Shown: positions 55,598 to 64,000 of the stretch, one piece after another
How positions within the stretch are numbered: position 1 is the first letter of the stretch
Layout of the letters: the number at the start of each line of letters is the position of its first letter
Source: Zygnema cylindricum
Lineage: Eukaryota > Streptophyta > Zygnematophyceae > Zygnematales > Zygnemataceae
DNA length: 64,000 bases
NCBI GenBank assembly: GCA_037447655.1
Contig: JBBHKE010000755.1
Coordinates: forward strand, 1 to 64,000
Direction: 5' to 3'
The notes under the pieces: generated by a model
Seen by the model: only the letters and a program-made list of their open reading frames with translations
Told to the model about the DNA's origin: nothing
Database searches by the model: none
Translations under genes and position numbers: made by a program

Positions 55598-56631
55598 ATG
55601 GACTTCGAGGAGATAGAAGAGGAGGAACTGGAACCAGCTTCCATGAATAAGGGAGCCGATGAGACAGTAAGGAGAAACCCTAGACTTCTTTCTATTCCAA
55701 CTTCAAAGTTTGAGGGAGGGAGAAGGAGCAGCAAATGGATCCAAGAGAAACATGCTGCTCATAAGGTAACTAAGCTATCTCATCCTGATGAGCCTCAGTC
55801 ATACTTGGAGGCAATGAACAGCCCAGAAAAAGACAGATGGATTGGAGCCATAAATGATGAGATGGCTTCCATCATGGAAGCAATTACTTGGGAACTAGCG
55901 GATTGTCCTCCAGACAACAAACCTATTGGGTGTAAATGGGTATATAAACTAAAACTGAACCCAGATAATACCATTGGAAGATATAAAGCTCGTTTGGTAG
56001 CAAAGGGGTTCACCCTTAAAGAGGGGATTGATTAAGAGGAGACGTTTGCTCCAGTTGTTTGGTTCCTATTAGTAAGAATTCTCCTCAATCTAGCAGCAGT
56101 GGAAGGCATGGAAATTATCAGATGGATTTTAAGACCGCATTTCTCAATGGTGAGTTAGAGGAAGAAATATTCATTTGGCAACTAGAGGGATTTGTGGAGA
56201 ATGGGGAAAAGAGCAAAGTCTGCAGGCTCATAAAGTTCTTATATAGACTTAAGCAGGCTCCCCGACAATGGAATAACAAACTAGATGAGTTTCTCACTGG
56301 TCTAGGATATATCCGGATCAGCTCTAACCATTCTATCTATATGTTTGAAGATGAGAATAGTGTGATTTTTATTGCAATTTATGTGGATGATCTGCTGGTG
56401 TTAAGTAAGTCTTTGGAAAAGATCAATAAATTAAAGAAAGATCTTAGAAGCAGATTTGACATGAAGGATTTAGGGGAGGCTAGTTATATTTTGGGAATTC
56501 AAATGGAAAGAGATAGGGGGAAAAGGATCATTAGACTAACTCAGAAAGAAGCAATAGGTAATATGCTTGGGAAATTCAATGGAAAAAGCAAACAGTTGTA
56601 CCACTCCCATGGACTTGAAGAATGTAAATGA
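55598..56631 (+). pseudogene. Copia E reverse transcriptase
   Basis: It has [30 protein letters not shown] then a TAA, QMDFKTAFLNGELEEE, FLYRLKQAPRQWNN, FIAIYVDDLLVLSKS and ASYILGIQMERD with the tyrosine that is a stop codon in A and F. A frameshift near 56570 follows. Confidence 0.8.
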
Positions 56632-56691
56632 TGGGAATGTAGAGGGAGATGTGATAAACTTAGATGATCAAATAAGTCTAGAAGAGAGAGA

Positions 56692-56883
56692 GAGAGTTTA
56701 TGAAGTCTATCCCTTACTGGCAGGTTGTAAGAAGTCTAATATACTTCATGAATTAGAGAGTTTATAAAGTCTATCCCTTACTCCCAGGTTGTAAGAAGTC
56801 TAATATACTTCATGAATTGGAGAGTTTATCAAGTCTATCCCTTACTAGCAGGTTGTAAGAAGTCTAATATACTTCATGAATTG
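56692..56883 (+). repeat. 64-bp tandem triplication inside copia E pol
   Basis: Three copies of a 64-base unit (GAGAGTTTATNAAGTCTATC ... CTTCATGAATT) start at 56692, 56756 and 56820. The unit is the RT-RNase H junction region (YPLL..VVRSLIYFMN) repeated. As 64 is not a multiple of three, it destroys the frame. Confidence 0.9.
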
Positions 56884-57478
56884 TACCAGGCTGGACATAG
56901 CGGCAGCAGTTGGAGTACTCAATACGAGTCTTAATGATCATAGGAAAAGAGACTGGGAGGCAGCCAAGAGAGTCATGAGACATTTGGTAGGAACTAGAGA
57001 GTTACGGTTGCATTTGGGAGGGGAGCACACTGATATCACTACTTGAACTGATGCCAATTATGGGGATGCACTCATGAGAATATGTTTTTCTGGGTATGTG
57101 TTGTATGTGGGGGAAGGTTATTGTTGTTGGAGGAGTAAGCAACAAAAGGTGGTTGCTTAGTCTACTATAAAGGCTGAGTATATGGCCTCTTGTTCTGCTG
57201 TGAAAGAATTGATGTGGGTGAAGTCCTTGTTGCAAGAATTGGGGTATATGAAGGAGGGAGTGCATGAAGTATTTTGTGATAATCAAGCTGCCATTGCAAT
57301 TGCAGCTAATCCAAAACATCATTTGAAGGCTAAGCATATGGACATAAGATTGAGTTTTGTGAGAGTAAAAGTTGAGAATAAGATTGTGAATCTTGTTTAT
57401 AGATCTGATGAGGAAATGGTGGCTGATATGATAACAAAACCAGTGCCTTCTCAGAAATTAAAATATTGCAGAGAATAA
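56884..57478 (+). pseudogene. Copia E RNase H
   Basis: It contains LDIAAAVGVLNTSLND, RELRLHLGGEHTDITT, MASCSAVKELMWVKSLLQELG, VFCDNQAAIAIAANPKHH and MVADMITKPVPSQK with several stops. The purine tract AAAATAAGGGGAG precedes the 3' LTR. Confidence 0.8.
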
Positions 57479-57524
57479 TGTGGACTAAAACTGAAGTTAA
57501 AGTTAGACTTGAAAATAAGGGGAG

Positions 57525-58543
57525 TGTTGAAATTACTAGATTTATAGAGTATTTTCTAGGTCTAAATATATTAGTATAAAAAGGAAAAAAAAAGGGCAGC
57601 CTGCCTCGACCTCCTCTCTCTAGCCACCATACTTGTTGTAGTCATTGAAGGATAGAGAGAGTGGTTGAACCATGGCTGCCTTTGTTCAACAGGCTTACTA
57701 AAAAGATACTTGACGGACCCAGGATTTGATCCCGGTACTTGCCGTAGTCAAGTTGGTCAATAACTGTCAGCTTTATCCTATTAGTCTAGGACCAATGCTA
57801 AATGCTATAGGGTTTGATAGATATTTATTTATTTACGAATGAACTAATTCATTTAACCGAAACTATATACGACATGCATAGATACAGTTTTTGTAAAGTA
57901 CGGAGTACGGTACAGTTTCGAAACGGATATCGCGCATTTTGTTTCGACAACGAAACAAATATCGTGCAAGTATTTATAACGGCTGAGATTTCATTTTGGT
58001 TCTTATCCCACGGCACATATCATCGCCGAAATCTATGAGTGGTCACTTTGGTTTTTTGTGACATGGCATGACCTAGCGCCACGTGGAGAGATCACATTTG
58101 GTCGCGAGAATTACAAGGAACATACAGACGAGTAAAAACAGGGCACGCGTCCACGTAATAGCGTTATCGTACATTGGTCGTACCAAAAGTACACCGAAAG
58201 TAGTACTTTTTTGGTACGGTACAGTAATATGATTGGTCTACTTTAGTTAATAGGAGCTATTAGAGAGAATCAGGACATAGTATTTTTTGGAAATATAGTC
58301 ACCTCTCCCCTTGAGGGTTTGTTTAAAATAAGCATCTTTGCCACCCCATAACTTATTGGCTGGTTGGCCGTTTTCACTGATTCTTTTTGCTACGGACTCA
58401 AGGGAGTCCATGCTGCACAAAGTTGCAGTCAGATTGTCAGTTTGACCTCTTGGGCAGCAGTTGTTGTGGCTTGAAGTGGGTTAGTTAAAAGCTATCTAGA
58501 GGCTTCCTGAATTCTGTAGTCCAAAGGAGGACACAGAATTGCA
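57525..58543 (+). repeat. Copia E 3' LTR
   Basis: It runs from TGTTGAAATTACTAG to CACAGAATTGCA, followed by AAACT, which duplicates 35182-35186. It is uninterrupted and served as the reference for reading the split 5' LTR. The antisense tRNA-like module is at 57708-57792 (B-box GGGATCAAATCC on the minus strand). Confidence 0.9.
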
Positions 58544-59323
58544 AAACTATTCGCCATGGTTTCCCGATTTTGTTTTTTAGTATTTTCTTACTCTACTTGC
58601 CATCAAAATACGCCCAAAGATAGTAAAAAGAAATCGATTTTTTATGATCATTCATTTGATATCAATATTGATGTTTTCACTACAAGAATTTTGAGATAGA
58701 CGTGGTAGTGGGAGAGGGAGAGAGAGAGGCGATTTCACGGACTTTGCTTTTGCGAAATGGCGTGTGTTGGTCGAGACCCCCTCCACGGTCATTGTAAAGA
58801 AAAGAGTGCACAAAAAAAAGTCACACATAGGCTAGAAACGTTTTGCGGGTTTTTTTTTTTGTACTTTGCGCACAAAAATTGTCAAAAACTTCGGACACGT
58901 GCGACAGCATCTGCCTATTTGCTCAGTTCATGGAACTTTATTTAAAATCACCTCGTTTGGTGATTTTATATGAAATTTGAAGATGAGCCGATAGAACGTG
59001 AAAGTAGGTCGAAACGCGCTAGACGACAAAGTATATCGCGCTAAACGACAAACTCCAGTAAATAAAAAGTTTCAAGCTAACGCAACTTGAACGGTGGTAA
59101 TTTCAATTTTTTTGTTCGGCGACGGATTTTCTCGTTTTTTCTAAGTGATGGAGGAAAACGACAAAAAATAACTGTAACTTTAACACATGCGAAAGTACCC
59201 TAAATTGTAACCCGCTACGCGATACGCGTTTACGAAAAAAAAAGTTAACCTAAACTTGATTTCTCTCGACTACTCGTACCCTAATTAGTACAAAATTAGT
59301 GGTATTGGGTAGTATGGACATTA
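58544..59323. other. Host sequence right of copia E
   Basis: It continues the target of copia E. AT-rich, with no gene recognised. A CACTACAAGAATTTT string at 58678 resembles a CACTA terminus but has no partner. Confidence 0.4.
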
Positions 59324-59913
59324 CACCGCCAATCGTTATTAGCGTTCTGAACACTATATCGGCACCCCCATATTTTGACCCCAAAACCTGAAATATAATT
59401 AATGACTATATTTTTTTTACATTAATTAAGGTTTTGGTGAATTAGCGTTAATAATTCTAATTTATGATTTTCTTGAATAATGTGGTGTACAGAAGTGTAA
59501 GTCCGTACAAAATGGTACTTTGTTAAGTAAAAAGTACAAAATATGGAATAAAATTACCGCGATCTCACGTAAAATTGCGCTCAGAATAAAATGCAAAATG
59601 AAATCGTACCTGTTTTAGTGTAGAATATTGATCAAGTATAAATATACGGGAAAAAACCCAAATTAGAGTTATGAATAAATTAGAGTAAAAGAACACGACG
59701 GTGTACGATTTGTCAAATTTTGTACTCCTACCTATTTCAATGTAAAGACTTGATCGAAGATTCATTATAGGCAAATTATACCCAAATTACAGTTATAGAT
59801 AAATTAGAGTAAATGATTATTTTTCAAAAACACAAAAAATCCAAATTAGAGTTAATAACATTAATTATTTTTCTACACCAATTATATCTTAACGCTAATA
59901 GGGATTCATGGTG
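59324..59913. mobile_element. CACCGCC-type long MITE (~590 bp)
   Basis: It is flanked by TA, with left end CACCGCCAATCGTTATTAG and right end CTAATAGGGATTCATGGTG. It contains CTATATCGGCACCCCCATATT, also seen in the short MITE at 8695, so it links the long and short forms. No coding. Confidence 0.75.
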
Positions 59914-60122
59914 TATAGTACAACAACACCACATACCTACGAAACCTCCAATATTTTTTTACTTATGCTTCCTCCGTCATACGATTTTTTTTGTTTTTTT
60001 TTAATCACCCGGCCGAATCTAGCTAGCTCCCAAAATTTGGCACCCGAATCCGTTCAGATTCCACGCGACTAGTTTGGTACAGATTCGGGTACCATATTGC
60101 TATCTTTAATGCTTATACTATT

Positions 60123-61011
60123 TGAAATTATGTGGTCTCCATTGACCCACAAAATGAGCAGCCTAAGTAAAACCTCTAGGATAATATTTTCCCCTTCAAC
60201 TTTCCCACTGAATAAGTGCAGCCCAAGCACACAAATATTTTGACCACCCTCACCTTTGTGAGGACAAGACTCCCTTGAGTCAAACGCAAAATGAATCACT
60301 GAATTTGCTCCCCTGAGCAGTAAGTTATGGCTGGTCAAAGATGACCTTTATAGTTACAAGCTCTCTTAGAGAGAGATACCTAAAAATCACTAGGTCTTGG
60401 TCTGCCTACACACAACTACCTACTTCTAAACCCTAGTCCAATAGGAACACTATATAGTACAAGAAGGTAGAATGGGCGATGTACTTATTATACGTCCATT
60501 GTACAATATGGTCTACAAGGTGACACCTCTCAAATCCGGGGCCATGGTTCCTCCTCCCATCTTCTCCGGTATCAAATAATGTGGCGACACGTGGCACCGC
60601 GTGACGCAATCTCCGAATGCCGCCAAAAGTTCAGTTTGGGTGGCGGCTATAATGTTGGTCGTCTAATCAAAACATATTATACACGGTTTAGATTCGCGTA
60701 CGTGCATGAATTGTTCCTCTTCGTTAGTTTGGTGTTAATTAGCCGTCGCATTAATATTTAATATCTTTGAAATCCATCATGTGTATCGTTTCGTGGCGCC
60801 TTAATGGTTAAGGTGCCCGACTATTTAGAATCCAGAGGTCGAAAGTACTAATCCGGTTGTAGGCAACATTTTAGTAAAATATCCTCTACTTCAAAATATG
60901 CCCTTTTCTAAATATGACGGCAACCATGGCGTGCCTTTGATCCGCACTCTCTCTCTCTTTAAAGTATAAATAAAATAGATAAGTGAACTATTTAATTACC
61001 TCTTTTCAACA
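60123..61011 (-). repeat. Copia F 3' LTR
   Basis: On the minus strand it begins TGTTGAAAAGAGG and ends ATGGAGACCACATAATTTCA; U5 has ATG followed by TAA where relatives have GAG. The tRNA-like module is on the + strand at 60793-60868. Confidence 0.8.
60793..60868 (+). other. Antisense tRNA-like module in copia F LTR
   Basis: GTGGCGCCTTAATGGTTAAGG forms a D-arm/A-box region, and ATCCAGAGGTCG followed by ACTAATCC resembles the anticodon-to-T-arm half of a tRNA with a decayed B-box. It differs in sequence from the modules in A, D and E but has the same relative orientation. Confidence 0.45.
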
Positions 61012-61019
61012 TCCCCCTT

Positions 61020-61898
61020 AATTCTTAGTCACTATTCAATTTTAATCCACTGTTTTCTCTGCAATAAATCAACTTAGGGGAAGGCACTGGTTTTGTCATC
61101 ATGTCTGCAATCATTTCTCTATCAGTTTTATGAACCAGTTTAAAGATTTTATTTTAAACCTTTTCTCTGACAAATATTATGTTAAGCTTTGAAGTGATGT
61201 TTCGGATTAGCTGCAACAGAGATGGCAACTTGATTACCACAAAAAACATTTTGAGTTCTTGACTTCATGAACCCAAGTTCTTCAAGAAGAGATTTAACCC
61301 ACATTAATTCTTTGGTGGCAGCACAGGAAGCCATGTATTCAGCCTCCATAGTGGACTGAGCAACTACTTTTTGTTGCTTGCTACTCCAACAACATGCACC
61401 AGATCCAATTTGCAACACATATCCAGTTGTACACCGCCTTAAAGGCACATCTCCATAACTGGCATCACTCCAGGTGGTGATGTCAGTGTTCTCCCCTCCC
61501 AAATGCAACCACAATTCTCTTGTCCCAACCAGATACCTCATCACCCTTTTGGCAACCTGCCAGTCTCTCTTTTTTGGTTCATTTAGACTTATACTAATGA
61601 CCCCTACAGCTGCAGCTATATCCGGACGGGTACAGTTCATAAAATAAATTAAACTGCATACAATTTGCCGATAAGGAATATTTTCCATAAATTTTCTTTC
61701 TATCTCATCCATCTCATCATTAATGATCAATATTCCTCTTTCTTCACTCCCCTCAAACACTTTTTTGAGATCGATTAGAGTAGTACATTTGTTTGCTTTT
61801 TCCATCTGGAATTTTTCTAGCATATTACTGATTGCTTCTTTCTTAGTGAGTCTTATACTCCTATTCCCTTTATCTCTCTCCATCTGAATTCCCAACAT
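61020..61898 (-). pseudogene. Copia F RT end and RNase H
   Basis: The frame 61182-61898 has LGIQMERDKGN, MLEKFQMEKANKC, TWSDASYGDVPLRRC, SGACCWSSKQQ, TMEAEYMASC and VFCGNQVAISV (CDNQAA altered). A shift near 61182 separates the last ~50 residues (MIADMMTKPVPSPK-like). Just upstream a TAG replaces the tyrosine before LGIQ. Confidence 0.8.
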
Positions 61899-62782
61899 CT
61901 ATTTTGCTTCGCCGAGATCTTTCATATCAAAACAGCTTATAAGATCCCGTTTTAGTTTGTTAATCTTATCTAACGAGTTGCTTAAGACCAACAAATCATC
62001 CACATAAATAGCAATAAATATCACTCCATTCTCATCCTCAAATAAATATATGGAGTGATCTGAACTAATTCTAATATACCCCAAACCGGTCAGAAATTCG
62101 TCTAGCTTTATATTCCATTGTCGTGGGGCTTGTTTAAGCCCATAAAGTGATTTTATCACTTTGCATACCTTCTTTTCTTCCCCACTTTCCACGCATCCTT
62201 TCGGTTGCCTCATGTAAATTTCTTCTTCCAATTCTCTGTGCAAAAAGACTGTTTTAATATCCATCTGGTGTATTTTCATATCCTCTACTGCGGCTAAACT
62301 TAAGAGAATTCTAACTGAAGGAATCTGCCTACTAGTGCAAAGGTTTGTTCATAGTCTATCCCCTCCTTTTGAGTATAACCTTTTGCAACCAACCTAGCTT
62401 TGTACTTCTCAATGGTATTGTCTGGGTTTAATTTAAGTTTAAAAACCCACTTGCATCCGATTGGTTTTCGGTTCGGTGGGCAATCTACCAACTCCCATGT
62501 ATTGACTTCCATGAAAGAGGCCATTTCTTCATTTATAGCAGTGATCCACCGGCTACTTTCTGGGGTGTTTATGAACTCTAAGTATACATGAGGTTCATGT
62601 GGGTGAGACATCTTTGTGAGTTGGTTATTTACTTGTCTTTCTTGAAGTTGTTTACTACTTTTACTTCCCCCTTCAAAATCGGACGCCGGTTTGGAAGGCA
62701 TCCTTGGGTTTTGTTTAGGAAGATTTTCAGCTCCCGTATCTTCCAATTCTGGTGTCTCATCAAGTTCCTCATCGGTTTCCAC
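61899..62782 (-). pseudogene. Copia F reverse transcriptase
   Basis: Linker EGGSKSSKQLQERQ, then [15 protein letters not shown] and KGYTQKEGIDYEQTFA, a one-base deletion near 62325, and in the next frame IHQMDIKTVFLHRELEEE, SLYGLKQAPRQW, FIAIYVDDLLVLSN (YVDD intact) and MKDLGEAK, then TAG. Confidence 0.85.
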
Positions 62783-63885
62783 TTCGTATTGTGGCGTTAC
62801 CTCGGATGTTGTCTTTTCCTCCTCCTTTGGTAGATCTGCAGATTTTTCTTTTTCTCCATCTTCATTCTATTCATTTTCAAAGTCAAAGTCAGAAAACTGA
62901 TCCGTTTCAAATTTGATTTTGACTTCCTTATTATATTTGAATGGATCAATGGACTTCTCTTCATTCATCACCGCTATGTGTTTTACCAAAATGATATCTC
63001 TCTTTTTCAAGTCATACACTCAGTATCCTTTTGTGCTCTCATAATATCTTACAAGATATCCTGGTTTCCCTCTCCTCTCTAACTTCCATTTAGTCTTATC
63101 AAAATCCAAACTGTAGACTTGACTTCCAAACACCCTCAAATTAGACAAATCAGGCTTTCTTCCTGTCCACCTCTCATACGGAGTTTCCTCCTTATTTGCT
63201 GAAGTTAGGACTATATTTTTGATGAAATTAGCATAGTTCATAGACTCGGCCCAAAACTGCAACCTTATCCTCTTATCAATTAACATACTTCTAGACATAT
63301 CTCCTAAAGTTCTATTCACTCTTTGTGCTACTCCATATTGTTCCGGATTTTAGGGAACAATTTTCTCATGATGAATTCCTTCTTTTTTAAGATATTCTTC
63401 AAATTCCCTTGAGGTGTATTCTTTCCCATTATCACTTTTTATCTCTTTTATTGAGGTTTCATGTAGTTTTTCACTCTATACTTTATACTCTTTGAAACAT
63501 CTGAATACCTCTGACTTATGTCTGATAAAGTATACCTTCGTGTATCTAAACCATCATCTGTGATGGTTAACATCCATCTCTTCCCCCCATGTGAAACATA
63601 CATAGCAGGTCCCGAAACATCACTGTGAATTTGATCCAATATTTTCTCTCTCCTAAATGTGGTTGCTTTTGGAAATGGAATTCTATGAATCTTCCCTTGG
63701 GCACATCCACTACAATCATCGAAAGTCTCATCATCCTCAAAAGTAATACCGTACACTATTCCCTTTTTCTTCATTTTCTTTAATCTATCTATTTGCACAT
63801 GCCCCAACCTTTTGTGCCAAAGCATCATCTCACTTGCACACGAGTAGAGAACACTCTTTTTATTGCAAAAAACAATTTTGAACAT
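62783..63885 (-). pseudogene. Copia F integrase
   Basis: HKRLGHVQIDRLKKMKKKG and CSGCAQGKIHRIPF (zinc domain), LDQIHSDVSGPA (catalytic Asp), WMLTITDDG then a shift, EIKSDNGKEYTS, MNRTLGDMSRSML, WAESMNYANFIKN and KPDLSNLRVFGS. Stops lie near 63020 and 63345. Confidence 0.8.
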
Positions 63886-64000
63886 TCCTTGACTGCCCTT
63901 CTCAGCTATGAAATAAACCTCATTATCAAAGCTTGTTGTGAAGATTCTTTTCCTAGTTCCTGTTTCAAACTTCTTTTCATCTAGGACAGCCGTTGAGACT

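Larger units (their letters stand above)
35187..58543 (+). mobile_element. Copia E (host of the nest)
   Basis: It is flanked by the 5-bp duplication AAACT (35182-35186 and 58544-58548). The 5' LTR is split into 35187-35353, 45859-46060 and 52388-53063 by insertions C and E'. The internal region is 53064-57524 and the 3' LTR 57525-58543. It is the oldest element of the nest: its coding is full of stops and frameshifts. Confidence 0.85.
60123..63999 (-). mobile_element. Copia F, minus strand, truncated by window end
   Basis: The 3' LTR (60123-61011), RNase H, RT, integrase and the start of the integrase zinc domain are present; protease, gag and the 5' LTR lie beyond 64000. It is closely related to copia A in pol. 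Confidence 0.85.

Noticed and set aside
58678-58700. CACTACAAGAA string resembling a CACTA transposon end
   Set aside because: No matching inverted terminus or 3-bp duplication was found, and the adjoining sequence is ordinary. The GACG-rich stretch at 35001-35181 alone is not enough.
1-64000. CRISPR array, bacterial operon or complete viral genome
   Set aside because: No spaced direct repeats, no prokaryotic gene packing, and all viral-like proteins belong to LTR or LINE retrotransposons.

Overview
The window is nuclear DNA of a plant-like eukaryote. It is AT-rich, with GT-AG introns, an R2R3-MYB gene, many Ty1/copia elements, and MITEs with TA, TAA or 8-bp target duplications. The mix of copia elements primed by a half initiator tRNA and a LINE with a restriction-like endonuclease fits a streptophyte outside the well-studied seed plants, such as a charophyte alga, bryophyte or fern. 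I cannot name the species. A run of N at 28315-28324 shows a scaffolded assembly.

Region 1 (1-15.2 kb) is low-copy sequence full of short DNA transposons: a GTACG-rich inverted-repeat element, several CACCGCC-ended MITEs (two forming a 1.07-kb palindrome), a hAT-like element nested in one of two long-TIR elements, and a Tourist-like MITE. It holds the one host gene I can build, a four-exon R2R3-MYB transcription factor (10272-12956, +). It is coherent in phase and domain structure, but a TGA replaces the first invariant tryptophan.

Region 2 (15.2-34.1 kb) is one minus-strand LINE (reverse transcriptase, CCHC, restriction-like endonuclease) cut into four pieces. The insertions are copia A (17269-23715, nearly intact), a probable solo LTR (24053-25143), and a rearranged copia B complex (26065-33719). 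The B complex carries a foreign-looking GC-rich repeat island, a tRNA-like cloverleaf, two RT/RNase H fragments with the same internal deletion, and the assembly gap.

Region 3 (35.2-58.5 kb) is a Russian-doll nest. Copia E (35187-58543, TSD AAACT) has its 5' LTR broken by copia C (35354-45858, TSD CAACA) and by minus-strand copia E' (46061-52387). Copia C is itself broken by copia D (38239-42620, TSD GAAAT), a gag-only non-autonomous element.

Region 4 (58.5-64 kb) has another CACCGCC MITE and the 3' part of copia F (minus), which runs off the window.

Two features recur across these copia families. First, the primer binding site matches the anticodon arm of initiator tRNA-Met, so it contains ATG. 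It lies inside the gag reading frame, which can open within U5. Second, most LTRs carry an antisense tRNA-like module with A-box and B-box motifs. These two patterns, and the captured GC-rich island, are the most novel things here.
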